Source: Atriophallophorus winterbourni (lineage: Eukaryota > Platyhelminthes > Trematoda > Plagiorchiida > Microphallidae). From it: a stretch of DNA of 64,000 bases. Under the pieces are notes generated by a model. That model searched no databases, was not told where the DNA came from, and worked only from the letters and a program-made list of their open reading frames with translations. The stretch spans positions 1-64,000 of the forward strand of contig JACCGJ010000656.1 of NCBI GenBank assembly GCA_013407085.1, read 5' to 3'. Positions within the stretch are counted from its first letter, which is position 1; each line of letters starts with the position of its first letter. Below are positions 35,480 to 46,655 of this stretch, piece by piece. Position numbers and translations under genes: made by a program.

Positions 35480-35720
35480 TTTATACACGATTCTACGTCA
35501 GCTGACCACTTACCACGCTGGTAAAGAGAAACTACTTTCTCTTTTCTCAGCATCGTGTATAACGCGGTGCTCCCCAAATTATCACTTGGTGTGTGATCGT
35601 CGAACATTTAAAACGGACAAAAACAAAAGAAATTTTGGCAGTGGTGGGTTATTTCACCGAGAGAAATTCTGGACGCTCTATTTCCTCGTTAGCCACTTAC
35701 TGTCCCGTTTTAAATTAAAA
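35480..35720 (+). repeat. SINE-like repeat, monomer
   Basis: Shares GTAAAGAGAAACTACTTTCTC, ATAACGCGGTGCT, TTTTGGCAGTGGTGG and AAATTCTGGACGCTC with 40370-40628; the CTGAA tail is not evident here. It sits between the two oppositely oriented LINEs. Confidence 0.7.
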
Positions 35721-35925
35721 TGAATTGTCGTATTTTCCACGCTCTGCTAAAAATTATTACGCATTTTCAATATTCTGTGAAATTACTGTAAAATAGACTA
35801 ACTATTATACTACCTTATAAAAAGCAAATCGTCTATTATATTTCGTGCTGATTAATTACGCTTGTGATTAAATCAGTCTATAATCTTGTTGGTACATTAT
35901 CGTTTCTTATATTTCTCGCCGTAAG

Positions 35926-37308
35926 ATGAGTACAGTTAATGCTTGCCTCAACGGCAATTGCTGCAAAAAAGTGGCCAAGGGCATTGAGTGCACAGCGTGC
36001 AAGCGTTGGGCTCACCCTAGCTGCTCTGGCATAAATAAATTTCACTATGGGATTTATGCAAAGTACCGCTGGTTACAGTGGTATTGCAGCTCTTGCCATA
36101 AGGCTGTCAGTGACGATGCTTTTGTTGTTGTAAAACCTCAAAATAGTGAAATTTCGCCTAGCACGTCTAACGTCGTACCCACTTAAACCTATGCATCTGT
36201 TTTGAGCGCAAACATGATCCCGGAGACAATTGCAGTCAAGGCGGAAGTTGACGAAGTTAACCAGTTACACCATCCTCCCTAGGAAGCCAATGTACGGAGA
36301 ACTTTGAAAAAACGTGCAAATAAAAAATCTAGATTACCTGCAGCCGATGGGAAAGTCGAACAGGTTAGCCAGGTAACCCGTCCACCCAGGCAAGCTGCCA
36401 CTCCGAAGGTGGCCAATGTAGCTGGCACCTCCAAGAAGCGTACTAAGGCCAGTAAGGTTAGTAGACAAAAACGGCAACATTCAATTGATGCCGGTCCGCC
36501 TATGCTGGAGCAAATTATTCAGGAATTAAATAGTTTGCGTCAGCAAATCGAATCACTGCACAGCAATTCCTCTGCTCAGAAATCTAGAACTAGAAATGTA
36601 CTAGTTTTTAACCGAGCGGAACCATTTATTAAGGAATCTTAGTCTCGCAGAGATCTTGAACGTAGGTGTATAAACGATCTTCTCCAAATGGTGGATATGA
36701 AGCCTTCTACTTCCACAGTGCGAATCCACCGAGTAGGAAGATGGAGGATGGGTAACTGCCCTCGACCAATCCTGGTTGAATTTAATTATCAGGCGGATCG
36801 GGATGCATTCCTGGCTAGGGCTGAGTATATCGCAAACTCAACGCTAGATAAACTTCAGGTGAAGCCCGACAACCCTCCGTCCCGGATTCGGCAAAATGAT
36901 TCTGATTCCAATAGGAGAAACTTAGCAATGAGAACATCGGTCATTCTTAACCCGGATGCAGCGCAAAACGCTATTCAGTCACAGACGGGCATACCGAACA
37001 GCACTTTGCCACTAGTCTTGTTGTCCGGCCCAGATGACGTTGATTGTCTTAGCGCAATTGACGATGGCACCCGAGACGATGACTCCAGTAGTTGCTTCTC
37101 TTCTATGGATGCGGTCTCAATTGTCAGGCAACGGTCCGTTACGTTAACGCAAGAGGCTGCCGAAACTGATGCTCCTGCTCTAAGTAGCACGCCAAAAAAC
37201 GTGCAGCTCCCTCGGTGCTTCGACCGAGGGCCAAACAGGACTAGTTTCAGAAGCACGAATAACCAGTGCCCAAGTATTGTATGCAAATGTATGCAGCATC
37301 AGGAATAA
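35926..37308 (+). pseudogene. CR1-like ORF1 with PHD-type finger (three nonsense codons)
   Basis: Single frame from ATG at 35926 with stops TAA 36184, TAG 36280 and TAG 36640. Residues 6-65 form a finger: CLNGNCCKK, GIECTACKRWAHPSCSG, LQWYCSSCHKAV (C4HC3-like). This is followed by a basic linker (KKRANKKSRLP), a short coiled-coil-like tract (MLEQIIQELNSLRQQIESLH), then an RNA-binding-like part (STVRIHRVGRWRMGNCPRPI, LVEFNYQADRDAFLARAEYI). ORF1 proteins of LINEs bind their RNA. It overlaps the ORF2 start by 32 bp. Confidence 0.8.
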
Positions 37309-40262
37309 GTGGGCTGAACTTTCTCTCTGCGAGGCTCAGTTACACCCAAGGGTTATTTCGCTTCCTGAGACCTGGCTGTCTGCGATTGATGAGGTGCCAA
37401 TAAACATCAGCGAACAGTATCTCGTCATAAGATGCAATAGGCCGGGCGATAGGAGAGGCGGTGGCGTTGCACTGCTCTTGGAGTATGGTTTGCACAACAT
37501 GGGTACAGAGATATCTCTAGCCATTGAAAACGTCCAAGTTGTTACGAGTATCCTGAATTGCTACAAGTCATCGCTCGCAATTGCTTCTGTCTACGTCACT
37601 CCCAGTGCATCCATACAGAAGTTTACACAGCTTATTGAGACACTCGACGGTTTCTTTCACTCAGCTCACAGTGTACTTATCTTGGGCGATTTCAACCTCC
37701 CAGACATAGATTGGCCTGTCCCCACTGGTCTAGTCACCCAGCAATCTGACACCTTTCTCGAATGGCTCCATAATCATGCGCTGCACCAGCATTTCAATGA
37801 TCCTACAAGGTTTCGCCATGGATGCACTCCATCCACTCTTGACTTGGTATTGTCGTCCCAGCTAGAAGCCATTAGTCATTTAAAGTACCTACCGCCGCTC
37901 GGCAAAAGTGATCACGTAATGATAAGCTTCGAAGCGATATTGCGTTTTCGCAAACCTTTCTCTCGTCCTAGACGCAATTTTAGGCGTGTAGACTGGGGTT
38001 TACTCTTGCAGACTTCAAAATCTTCCCTTCAGTTATCTAGCGATTTAAATGTAAATGAAAACTGGGATAGAATTTCTAAGTATCCAAACGAGTTACAAGA
38101 TAACCACGCTCCGCTGCAGTGTGCGAGAAGGCATCTTAACACCATACACTTACATTTGTTATCCCATCAATCGAGAACAATTTCTGCCCTTGGATATTTA
38201 CTTGATTCTTGAACTGCCCAGTAAGCAATCTAATCCCATTTTTGCTTGTTATATTATTCGTTGTTGTCATATAATTATGTGGTTTTTTGTAAACCTATAT
38301 GCTTTTTGGATCATTAAAATTGAATTGAATTGAAATTGAATTGAAGGCCACCCTGGTGGTCACCTCGAGTCCGTAGGTCTACCCGTAAACGGGATCGTCT
38401 ATGGCGGCAATATAAGCTATCCCTTACTTCTGGTTCTTGGGCCCGCTACAAAACCGCTCGGAATGCCTGTGTTAAATTACAACGTGTGCTCAAACAGGAT
38501 TTTGAGTTATCTCTAGCTAGGGATGCTAAATCCAACCCGAAAAGGTTTTATAGCTACGCACAGTCAAAAGGAAAAACTAGGGAAAACATAGGGGATTTGA
38601 AACTGGAGGACGGAAAAGTTGCCGATACCGACCTGTCTAAGGCGACTGCCTTCTCAGGGTTTTTCAGTAGCGTTCAACGACGGGATAATTCTTCAAACGC
38701 ACCGTCAGGTCTGCTTAACCTGACACCTGGTGTCCATGTATTAGATGAGTTGTCCTTCAATGAGGCTGAGGTGTTTGACGCACTTATCCATGTTCGGGTC
38801 AACAAATCTGAGGGACCGGACGGCATCTACTCAATTATGCTTAAAAATCTTGCCTCAGTGCTTGCCGAACCGTTTTGCCAGCTCTTTAATTCATGCCTGC
38901 AACTAGGAGTTGTTCCCAGTAAGTGGAGGGAAGCCATAGTCGTGCCAATACACAAAGGCGGTTGCAGGTCAACTGTTGGTAACTATAGACCGGTCAGCCT
39001 GACCAGCACCGTCTCGAAAGTAATGGAAAAACTGCTGCGTGATAAAATCTGTCAGCATCTTTGTCGGCATTCTCTGTTGAGTGTAACTCAGCATGGATTT
39101 CTTAAGGGTAGATCCTGTCTGACTAACCTCCTTAGCTTTCTCAATACTGCCACTAAAAGGATGGATGAAGGGAAGCCTGTCGAAGCCCTCTACCTAGACT
39201 TCAGTAAGGCTTTCGATTCCGTAAATCACCGCCTTCTAGAGATTAAGCTAGCAGCCAAAGGCATACGTGGTAGTCTACTTGCTTGGATAAAGGCCTTCCT
39301 TACAGGTAGGACATTCCGAGTGAGAGTAGGATGTACGCTGTCGAATCAAACCGACGTGATCAGTGGTGTACCCCAAGGTTCGGTACTTGGTCCTCTTCTA
39401 TTCCTGATTTTCATCGATGATTTGTCCTCTGAATTGAAGTGCTCATGCTTCATGTTCGCGGATGATGTGAAATTCATCGGATCAACGGATGAAGATACCT
39501 TGATGCACGACCTTGAGCGGGTTATAAGCTGGTCATACCAGTGGGATCTCCCACTGAACCTTAATAAGAGCCAACTCTTGTCAACACTGGTTGATAAGAT
39601 TTCGGTCCATGTGGCGGGGAATTCCCTCAGTGTTAACACCACACAGTGTGTTTATGATTTAGGTGTACTGGTTAGAGCTGACTTCTAATGGGAGGACCAA
39701 TGTGCCGCTGCGGCTCAGCGTGCACGCAAGGTACTTTTTTGGCTGAAATCAGTGCTATCGAGCAGAAGACCCGATGTATTCCTGCCACTGTACATGGCAT
39801 TAGTTCGGCCGAATCCTGAATAGTGTGTTCGATCGTGGTGTCCTCATTACAAAAAGGACATCCTTCGACTTGAAAGCGTACAGCGCCTCGCAACTCACAT
39901 GATTGAAGGTCAGCGAGGGAAACCATACGCTGTGCGCCTAATGTCTCTCGATCTTTTCTCCCTTAGGCGCCGACGTTTAAGAGGTGACTTAATGGAAACC
40001 TTTAAGATCTTAAAGGGTTTGAATGGCGTGCAAATGAACGACTTCTTTACCTTAAGCCCCTAGCTGGGCACCCGGGGCCACTCACTTAAAATTGCTAAGA
40101 AACGATGTCGGCTCGACTCATGAAACACTTTTTCAGCCTTAGGGTTGTTAACTTCTGGAACATTCTTCCAGAAGAACTTATATCCTGCAGAACCGTGTCT
40201 AATTTCACGCAGGGGTTAGCCCGCAACTGGGGTGAGTTGTTTCCTGAATACTCTCCTTGATT
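37277..40262 (+). pseudogene. CR1-like ORF2: endonuclease and reverse transcriptase
   Basis: Endonuclease 37277-38130: NVCSIRNKWAELS, SLPETWLSAIDE, GGGVALLLEY, LGDFNLPDIDWPV, STLDLVLSSQ, GKSDHVMISFEA. RT 38486-39688 in the same frame: KSEGPDGIYSIMLKNL, WREAIVVPIHKGG, NYRPVSLTSTVSKVMEKLLR, YLDFSKAFDSVNHRLLEIKL, SGVPQGSVLGPLLFLIFIDD, MFADDVKFIGSTDED. TAA at 39686, then continuation with further stops (RRRLRGDLMETFKILKGLNG; the thumb region). All catalytic residues are kept; inactivated by the insertion at 38137 and late stops. Confidence 0.9.
38137..38346 (+). repeat. LINE 3' end with TTGAA tail inserted in ORF2
   Basis: About 210 bp ending ATTGAATTGAATTG and more TTGAA units at 38321-38345. 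The equivalent point in the decayed copy (about 25555-25575) has no such sequence. 5'-truncated LINE insertion in the same orientation as the host element. Confidence 0.75.
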
Positions 40263-40369
40263 GCTATACAAGCTTAGGTTTTTCATCTTTTAGCGTTATC
40301 CCGTAAATAAAGTGAGGGCTAGAGTTCTCTGTTTTTTTTATTTTTATTATACACAATGCTACTTTAGCT

Positions 40370-40628
40370 GTCCTCTCATCGTGCTGGTGAAGAGAAACTG
40401 CTTTTTCTTTTTCCAGCATCGGCTATAACGCGGTGCTTCCTAAGTTCAACCCGGATAATCTCTTGGCTTCGCGATCGGCGAAGATTTCAAATAGACAAAA
40501 AGAATATACGTTTTGGCAGTGGTGGGTGTTTCTCTGCAGCTTTTCACCAAAAGAAATTCTGGACGCTCGATTGGCTTGTTAGCCACATACTGTCCTGTGC
40601 AAACTGAACTGAACTGAACTGAACTGAA
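40370..40628 (+). repeat. SINE-like repeat monomer with (CTGAA)n tail
   Basis: Contains GTGAAGAGAAACTGC, ATAACGCGGTGCT, CTTGGCTTCGCGATCG, TTTTGGCAGTGGTGG, AAATTCTGGACGCTCGATTGG, and ends in five ACTGA units (40603-40626). Best-preserved monomer; defines the 3' end of this repeat family. Confidence 0.75.
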
Positions 40629-40879
40629 AATAAAAAACAGCACGGTTTTGGCATGTTATGAAGGTCGTTCCCGGAATTTTGAAAAATTATCAGTTAGATC
40701 AGTGAGGGTGATTCATCTTTAATTTTGTCCAATTGAGTGGCGAAGAAGGCCTTTTTTGTAGCATGACAATGCAAGAAAGCTTTCGGCTTGATATCGCTCC
40801 ACTGGTTCACAAAAATTGGTTGAATTCATTTTTGTTTTGTAGTGTAAACACTCTCACTGCTTTTGTCTAATATTCTACA

Positions 40880-41215
40880 GGTCAGTGACTTTTATTTATC
40901 CATCTTATCCTCTGTTTGGATTTCAACGCATCATGGTTGAATGATAGACGACAGAGGGTCAGGCCCTGGTGATCCGCCCCTCTTTCTATTAGCAACAGAG
41001 CCCAGGAGAACCTCAGTTAAAGAAATCATGCCCAGTGTTTCACAGTGATTACACTCAGTACCTTATCCACTAGTTGCTTCAGCTGGTTTCCAGATCTTGC
41101 TGAAATATCCTCTTCCCAAAGCACATTCCACAAGTTATCGATTTTTGTTCAAATTGTGAATCCTTCTGTTAAGCGTAGTGTTCTCCGCTTTTAGAGCTTT
41201 TGAACACGACCACGG
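40880..41215 (-). pseudogene. CR1-like LINE 3' end fragment
   Basis: The minus strand reads like LWNALEEDISARSGNQLKQL and a following 3' region; the nucleotide sequence parallels 27600-27840 (TAGACGACAGAGGGTCA, CAGGAGAACCTCAGTT, CACATTCCACAAGTTA). Short truncated copy. Confidence 0.65.
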
Positions 41216-41223
41216 AACAATGA

Positions 41224-41608
41224 AACAATGGTTTATTGCAGTAAAAAAGCGTACAAGCTTAAAATAACCGCAGGATGGTATGGTGTTTACTAAAGCAAGC
41301 AAAAGTGAAAAATATGAAGCGAGTGTCATAAGAGGATAAAAGAGCAATAGTTTTTGCAGCGTAAAAGCATAGCTTAAAAAAAAACCACAGGGTGTTATAT
41401 ACAGTGCGGTGAGAATAAAACAGGGAGTATCATCTAGTACGGGGGCGGGAAGGCCGTATAGCGGGCCACACTCGCTTGAAATTGCGTCTTCCCGATTTTT
41501 CGAGGCGGTAGCAGGGGAAACGGAGGCATCGTGGTTGCGTTAGACCTGTAAACAAGTGAAACAGAAAGTTAAATGTAGTAATCAAGGGATTTTGTAATGG
41601 AGTTCTTG
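41224..41608. repeat. ~385-bp interspersed repeat, copy 1 (LTR-like)
   Basis: Near-identical over its length to 44207-44596, same orientation: AACAATGGTTTATTGCAG at the start, GAAACGGAGGCATCGTGG near the end. On the minus strand it ends GCAATAAACCATTGTT with an AATAAA signal and could be a solo LTR. No internal retroviral-like genes lie between the copies. Confidence 0.75.
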
Positions 41609-42389
41609 GAGGAGGGAGTCGATTCTGTGTTTAAACACCGTTCTTGAGCCCGCCACGAGAGGTGAAAACTAGCGCAGTTCGTCACCATAGTCTCCCAGTA
41701 CTATGCGACGAGTTAGAAGCAAGTCGCAGCGCCGATTCTAATCCTGCTGTTGTGCGATGTATGATCACGTTAATGTTTTCAGGGACATTTAATTTCGGTC
41801 GAAAAATTAAAAAAAATATGATGAAAATATTTTTGAAACACAAAAAGCGTTTCTTGTCTCACATTTTTGGTTTTCTTTAAATTGACTGATATCCATAGTT
41901 TTCATTCGATTGGACATGCAACTTGCATTAACTCCTTCACCTTTCGGTGATGAGACCTCTCCCATCTTCCATTCACATGTACACGCGCCTATGCTTCCTA
42001 CGAATCAATCCTAATACTGGCGAAAGTATTTGGTCGACTGTCGCTTTGTCATACTAATACGTAACTCACTCCCCTTTGCTCTGTGGGCAACTGCCGATAA
42101 AAGATGTAACGCAAATGAAGGATTTACGCGGTTCGCAACAATGTAAACCTGTGAGACCAAAAATCAGACTCGAGGTCTGACTGGATTTCACAGTGCGCAG
42201 CTGAAATTCCTCACCAACGGTGCCAAATACCTTCGGATCCTAAATATGATAAAGTGCGTAGACGCGTAGTGATTGAACTTAAACAGAGCTTGAGAATAGG
42301 CAGAGAACATTGGCGGCATGGCCTCATTTGTCGCAGTATGATTCTCAACCTGTTAGCGTAAACCCTTCTAATGATATATAATTTAGAGC
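41609..42389. other. no gene recognised
   Basis: Low-complexity A/T stretches and short frames only; leads into the RTE remnant at 42390. Confidence 0.35.
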
Positions 42390-44200
42390 GTGTATCCTAT
42401 TCATGAAATGATTAAAGGCTGCTGGTCCCGATGCCATACCATCGTTGTTCATGCAATGTGGCTAAATCCTAATCAGTGCATTGGGCGAACTTCTTCGTGA
42501 GCTGTGGTCGTCAGAATTTGTCACCGTGGTATAAATCTTGCTCCCATCACTACGCGATTATTAGCCTTAATATGCCTACTAAGATTTACATTGCATAGTT
42601 AATTTCAGATCTGAAAGCAGCTACCTGGTTCAGGCCTGGTAGAGACTGTTCCGATCACATTTTGCTATTCAACATTTGTTAGAAACTCGGCATACTCTTT
42701 AGTAGTCGATAATAACAGTTTAAGACTTCAAAGGGGCATTTGACTCAGTAGATCGAAATGCCCTGTTTACCATACTAAGCAAAAACGTTCCACAGAAGTA
42801 AATCAACGTGTTGCGTTTGCTTTATGCTCATACGTCCGGATGCGTTAGGGTTTACCGACCTTTGCCGAAATTCTTCACCACAAGAGGCGTCCGAAAAATG
42901 TTTGATTTCTCCCTTTCTATTAAATTTTGTAATTGATGCTATTATGGAATTATGCAGCGATGGAACCCCAACTTTCGGGGTTCACATTATGCCAGGTGGC
43001 AAGCTTCTCAATTTACTTTACTTTACTTTACTTTTGTGCGGCTGGCTCCACGGGTGGATTAGCCGGCTTCATTGATGTCTCGGATCGCACCAACCTACGC
43101 ACGTCGTTCGGAGGCAAGATCGTTGCAGATCGTGATCCAGTCTTGTTCCCACCTGCGAACTCCGTAGACGGTACGCAGACCCATTGAGACATCATCATGA
43201 AGTTTCTTGGGGGTAGTGTACAAGTGATGTCCCCAGCACCACTCGGTGTTTGTTCGAGTACACCTCTCTAGCCTTTGCACAGCCAAGTGCAACCTACAAG
43301 GCAGCAGGGAGTTGGCAGATAAACGCGCTATGCGCCAGTTATCTACCTACGGGACTTCTCTCCGGATTTTTCCTCGGGGTTTTCTCCCGAAGCCTTTCCC
43401 GCAATCGGGTGACCCACAAGGCAGTGGGGGTTTGGGGTCAGGGTTTTCCTTCCCCTAGATGGATTGCCAGTAGCTGACGAGCTCCATCTGCCCGGAACAA
43501 ACTGGTTTTAAGGCGCCAGTCACCCGCCTTCGCCCCTTCTCCTGTCAGTAAGAGCAGTTCCGCCGGGCTTGTGAAAGCCACTCGTGCAGGCCAGGAGTTG
43601 GACTTGGTTGTCAGAGGCTATTTGAGACGCACGCCACGTGGGAGCATTTAATAGATAGTAGGTGGCTCATTCCTACTACCACCCCCGGCTGTGACAACCT
43701 TTGGAACCTTCTCAATTTGAAGTATGCCTATTATATAATTCTGCTTTCTGACGCGTAAACAGATACACAGGTCGTACTAAGCAAGCTAGCTAATATTACG
43801 CTCTCATTTGGATTGCGTTTTACAACGTCCATATGCAGTGTTATGCTACATGGCATCGATTTATCAAACATCATTTTATTGCTTGACAATCAGGCGCTTG
43901 AAATGGTAGATCATTGTACATATTTCGGTAGTTGTATATATAATTCTGCATCGTTAACTGATGAGGTTTTAGTACCCATTTTTAAAGCGAACTCGGCGTC
44001 AAAAAAGACTGTTTTTATTACCTAAAGGTAAGAGCGACAAAACAGCCGTATTTATTTATGAGTCCAAAACTTGGACTTTGCCGAAAGAGCACATTCAGCG
44101 TCTCCAACTATTTGACAGCTGTTGTCTCTGTCGCATTTTTAGTTAGCCTTTACTGTCGCATACGTAACGGTGCTCTTTGTAATAAGCTCTTCGGTATTAA
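42390..44200 (+). pseudogene. RTE-like reverse transcriptase remnant, split by a retroposon
   Basis: Scattered frames: GPDAIPSLF, FRPGRDCSDHIL, DFKGAFDSVDRNALFTIL (palm A), TSGCVRVYRPLP, TFGVHIMPGGKLLN up to 43014. After the insertion 43015-43707: FTTSICSVMLHGIDLSNIIL, NQALEMVDHCTYFGSCIY, NSASLTDEVLVPIFKANSAS (43813-44025). The target sequence CTTCTCAATTT is duplicated on both sides of the insert. It ends where the 385-bp repeat copy 2 starts. Confidence 0.8.
43015..43707 (-). repeat. ~690-bp retroposon (SINE-like family R550), with 11-bp target duplication
   Basis: Flanked by CTTCTCAATTT at 43004-43014 and 43708-43718. Read on the minus strand it starts GGTTCCAAAGGTTGTCA and ends in a (GTAAA)n tail (plus strand 43015-43032). 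Relatives: 51955-52510, 54771-55200, 62803-63350 and fragment 50893-50973. No reading frame is conserved between copies. Long target duplication plus simple tail point to copying by LINE machinery. Confidence 0.85.
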
Positions 44201-44206
44201 TGTTGG

Positions 44207-44596
44207 AACAATGGTTTATTGCAGTAAAAAGCGTACAAGCTTAAAATAACCGCAGGATGATATGGTGTTTAATAAAGCAAGCAAAAGTGAAAATATGTAG
44301 CGAGTGTCATAAGAGGATAATAGAGCAATAGTTTTTGTGGCGTAAAAGCATAGCTTAAAAACCACAGGGTGTTATATACAGTGCGGTGAAAATAAAACAG
44401 GGAGTATCATCTAGTACGGGGGCGGGAAGGCCATATAGCGGGCCACACTCGCTGGGAAATTGCGTCTTCCCGAATTTGCGAGGCGGTAGCAGGGGAAACG
44501 GAGGCATCGTGGTTGCGTTAGACCTGTAAACAAGTGAAACAGAAAGTTAAATGGAGTACGTGCTAGGCATCAAGTGGTTTTTTAATAGAGTTCTTG
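44207..44596. repeat. ~385-bp interspersed repeat, copy 2 (LTR-like)
   Basis: Direct repeat of 41224-41608 with scattered substitutions and small indels. It begins inside the RTE remnant, so it is an insertion (or the end of one). See copy 1. Confidence 0.75.
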
Positions 44597-44619
44597 ATAT
44601 AGAGAAGCAGATCAACCCG

Positions 44620-45000
44620 CTTTTGTTACGGTGGTTGGTTTACATTTTATGAATGCCGAACCATCGACTTACGAAACGAAATCGTTTTATGACACCACAT
44701 CCCGATCGACGTAGATCTCATGGTAGCCGAACCGTCACATAGCATAGGCAGCTCAAGACCTTAACTAGTAATTTTCAAAGTTGGTGCAGGCCGTCTTCCG
44801 CACTGGGATTCCCGACGTCGCAGTAGTTAGTTACGCTTCAAGATATGTCCCGAAACCGTGTTCATTGACGGTCTTGCTGTGTGCATTTCCTTGGATTGTT
44901 TGCTTAATCTTGTATGTTGTCACGTAGAATGACAAGAAATACTTGTAATGCTGCGTGACAGTGAAAGCCGCAAGGAAGCTGTTGTGCTGATGTCGCTCTA
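44620..45000 (-). repeat. interspersed repeat R350, copy 1
   Basis: The reverse complement matches 56440-56770: AGAGCGACATCAGCA, GCAGCTTTCACTGTCACGC-like, GACAACATACAAGATTAA-like, CAAACAATCCAAGGAAATG-like. No coding capacity was seen. The edge at 45000 coincides with the start of an R230 copy. Confidence 0.55.
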
Positions 45001-45100
45001 CTCGTCTAGACCTGGGCAACCTGACAGTATCTTAGCCCACGTTCAGTCTATGACGGTGCGGCACTTTGCCTGGATCATGCCTGTGCTTTCATGCATACAC
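44995..45100 (+). repeat. R230 interspersed repeat, fragment
   Basis: TCTAGACCTGGGCAACCTGA, CAGTATCTTAGCCCACG, GCGGCACTTTGCCTGGATCA, TGTGCTTTCATG. Strand is given relative to the end GTGCTTTCATA; the true sense is unknown. Confidence 0.8.
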
Positions 45101-45104
45101 ATCC

Positions 45105-45300
45105 TCGTTCCTCGTTCACAAAATTTGATTGAATGCCTTTTCCATCCGAGGTGTAGGCACCTCATCCCAGCTTGTTGGTGCTTGCTCTTCTATAGATTCC
45201 GTAGTTATCAAGTCTCGCCTTTCCCCATATTTTTTTCATGGTTGTATGGCAGTTAAGCCTCTGGTACATGAAACCGGTGTAATGTTGTTCCTGATGATGA
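45105..45300 (+). repeat. RTE-associated noncoding repeat
   Basis: Shared with 62530-62710 and partly 61630-61690: GATTGAATGC, GAGGTGTAGGCACCTCATC, CTTCTATAGATT, GGCAGTTAA, then a GTTGTTGATGATGA-type tract. Probably an untranslated part of the RTE-like family, since it follows RTE coding ends. Confidence 0.5.
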
Positions 45301-45434
45301 CTCGTTTGCAGACAGTTCGAGATGCTGTCGCAGAATGCGAGCAATCTTTCGCGGGAAACTGGTGTCGAAAACATAGAACTGCAGGAATACAATGCGTGAA
45401 ATGGGTCCACGCACCTTTGTAAGATGTTTGCAAT

Positions 45435-46330
45435 AAGTTAACAAACTTTACGTTTCTATCAGCCAAATCAAATGCCACTTTAAAATCTCGAAAGATCTGT
45501 ATTTTGGGTTATCTATAATTGCGGCGATTTTCGTAGGCTTGTCGGAGAGTGAATATTCGAACTGGTTGAATTAGGAAACCTCGATGAACAAGCTGCAATT
45601 CTGTCGGCTACCCAAAGAACCACAAAACGGAAAACAGTTATTTAAAAAGTTTGCTTGCAGTGTGAGATCATGTAGTGCAAAGAGCGTGAGAGCAGGGAGC
45701 ACGGGATCTGTCATTTTTACCTTTATTTTCATAATTGCTTGTGGGCGTTTATGAAAGCACAAGCCTGATCCAGGCAAAGTGTCGCACAGTCATAGACTGC
45801 ACGTAGGCTAAAATACTGTCAGGTTGCCTAGGCCTAGACAAAAATGAGAAAGAAAATAGAAATGAAAGTGAGACTCCAGCCTGTTTCAGCGGTGTACGAC
45901 ACGGGAAGGTAAGGAAGCAAACAAAAATAATGTTGCGTTGTGATCAGCCAAAATGAATAGCATAACGGTAAAAGAGATATCTCAACATACTATCCGGTTG
46001 CCCAGGCCGAAGTAGGGGGCCCCACCCGGAGCCTTTGGCTAAAAAGCCTGAACCTCAAGGCAGTGGGTTGAGACTGAGTTTGTCTGACTTCTAACCATCG
46101 ACCTTCCTGGTATGAGTAGCTCTGTTGGCACCAAAAGACACCACCCAGTATAGCTCTATGGGTCATAAAGGTACTCAAACCATCGCACTACCTTAATGTT
46201 CAGTCTCAGCGCGACGGAGAGCGAATATCTAATCAGCACATTCACTACCGGTACGATATCCCTCTTGCTGTTTATGAATATTGGGTTTTATTTGTAAGGT
46301 AAAGCGTCGTCGCCTCACTTGATCAAAAAG
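45435..46330 (-). pseudogene. RTE-like RT fragment split by other sequence
   Basis: 45435-45570 and 46215-46330 correspond to the continuous tract 57600-57810 of another copy: the region encoding the KGCVDRIFNLRRALEHRHAY and FLDFKGA-type palm A. Between them lies an R230 copy (45748-45905) and about 300 bp of other repeat-like sequence. Confidence 0.55.
45748..45905 (-). repeat. R230 interspersed repeat
   Basis: TATGAAAGCACAAGCCTGAT, CCAGGCAAAGTGTCGCACAG, ACTGTCAGGTTGCC, GAGACTCCAGCC; inverted relative to 45000-45100. Confidence 0.8.
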
Positions 46331-46563
46331 CCGCCTAAGTGTTAACTGGAAACCTTCCGTGATATAGCTGCATGACGCCAATGTAGAATATTATGTATTT
46401 TTGTGCGGTATCGTTATGCCATCTTTTTAAAGACTTGCAATCAAACTAGGAAGCAATCTGCTTGTTATTGTTATTTGCATGTTTCGCTTGCTGGGTTTTG
46501 TTTCTGCACTTTCGCTTATCTGTTTATCCTGCTTTGTGTTGTTGACACTTTATCTGTCTTTAG

Positions 46564-46655
46564 TTCATGTGCTTGATGATTATACGGATGTAGCGGTGAT
46601 TACCCTGGCATTTTGTCATCACACGCAGTGCCGCAATGCGACAAGTAAATCTGTG
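46564..46655 (+). CDS. UVRAG: UVRAG-like gene, candidate first visible exon (C2 domain)
   Basis: Acceptor tatctgtctttag before 46564; weak donor gtatta after 46655. The frame gives HVLDDYTDVAVITLAFCHHT then QCRNATSKSV, similar in pattern to the LLDTYFTLHLC region of vertebrate UVRAG. It leaves in phase 0, which matches the next candidate exon, and enters in phase 1, so further exons must lie upstream. An alternative donor at 46645 would not keep the frame. Tentative. Confidence 0.35.

Larger units (their letters stand above)
35926..40330 (+). mobile_element. nearly complete CR1-like LINE (family B)
   Basis: ORF1 (35926-37308), overlapping ORF2 (from 37277) with endonuclease and RT, 3' untranslated part. 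Only a few nonsense codons; frames otherwise continuous. Interrupted at 38137-38346 by the 3' end of another LINE. Confidence 0.9.

Noticed and set aside
43246..43477. Plus frames of 70-75 residues in the R550 repeat
   Set aside because: Not conserved between R550 copies; the repeat is noncoding.
41224..44596. Calling this one complete LTR retrotransposon
   Set aside because: The internal part is an RTE remnant on its own; no gag, integrase or confirmed duplication.
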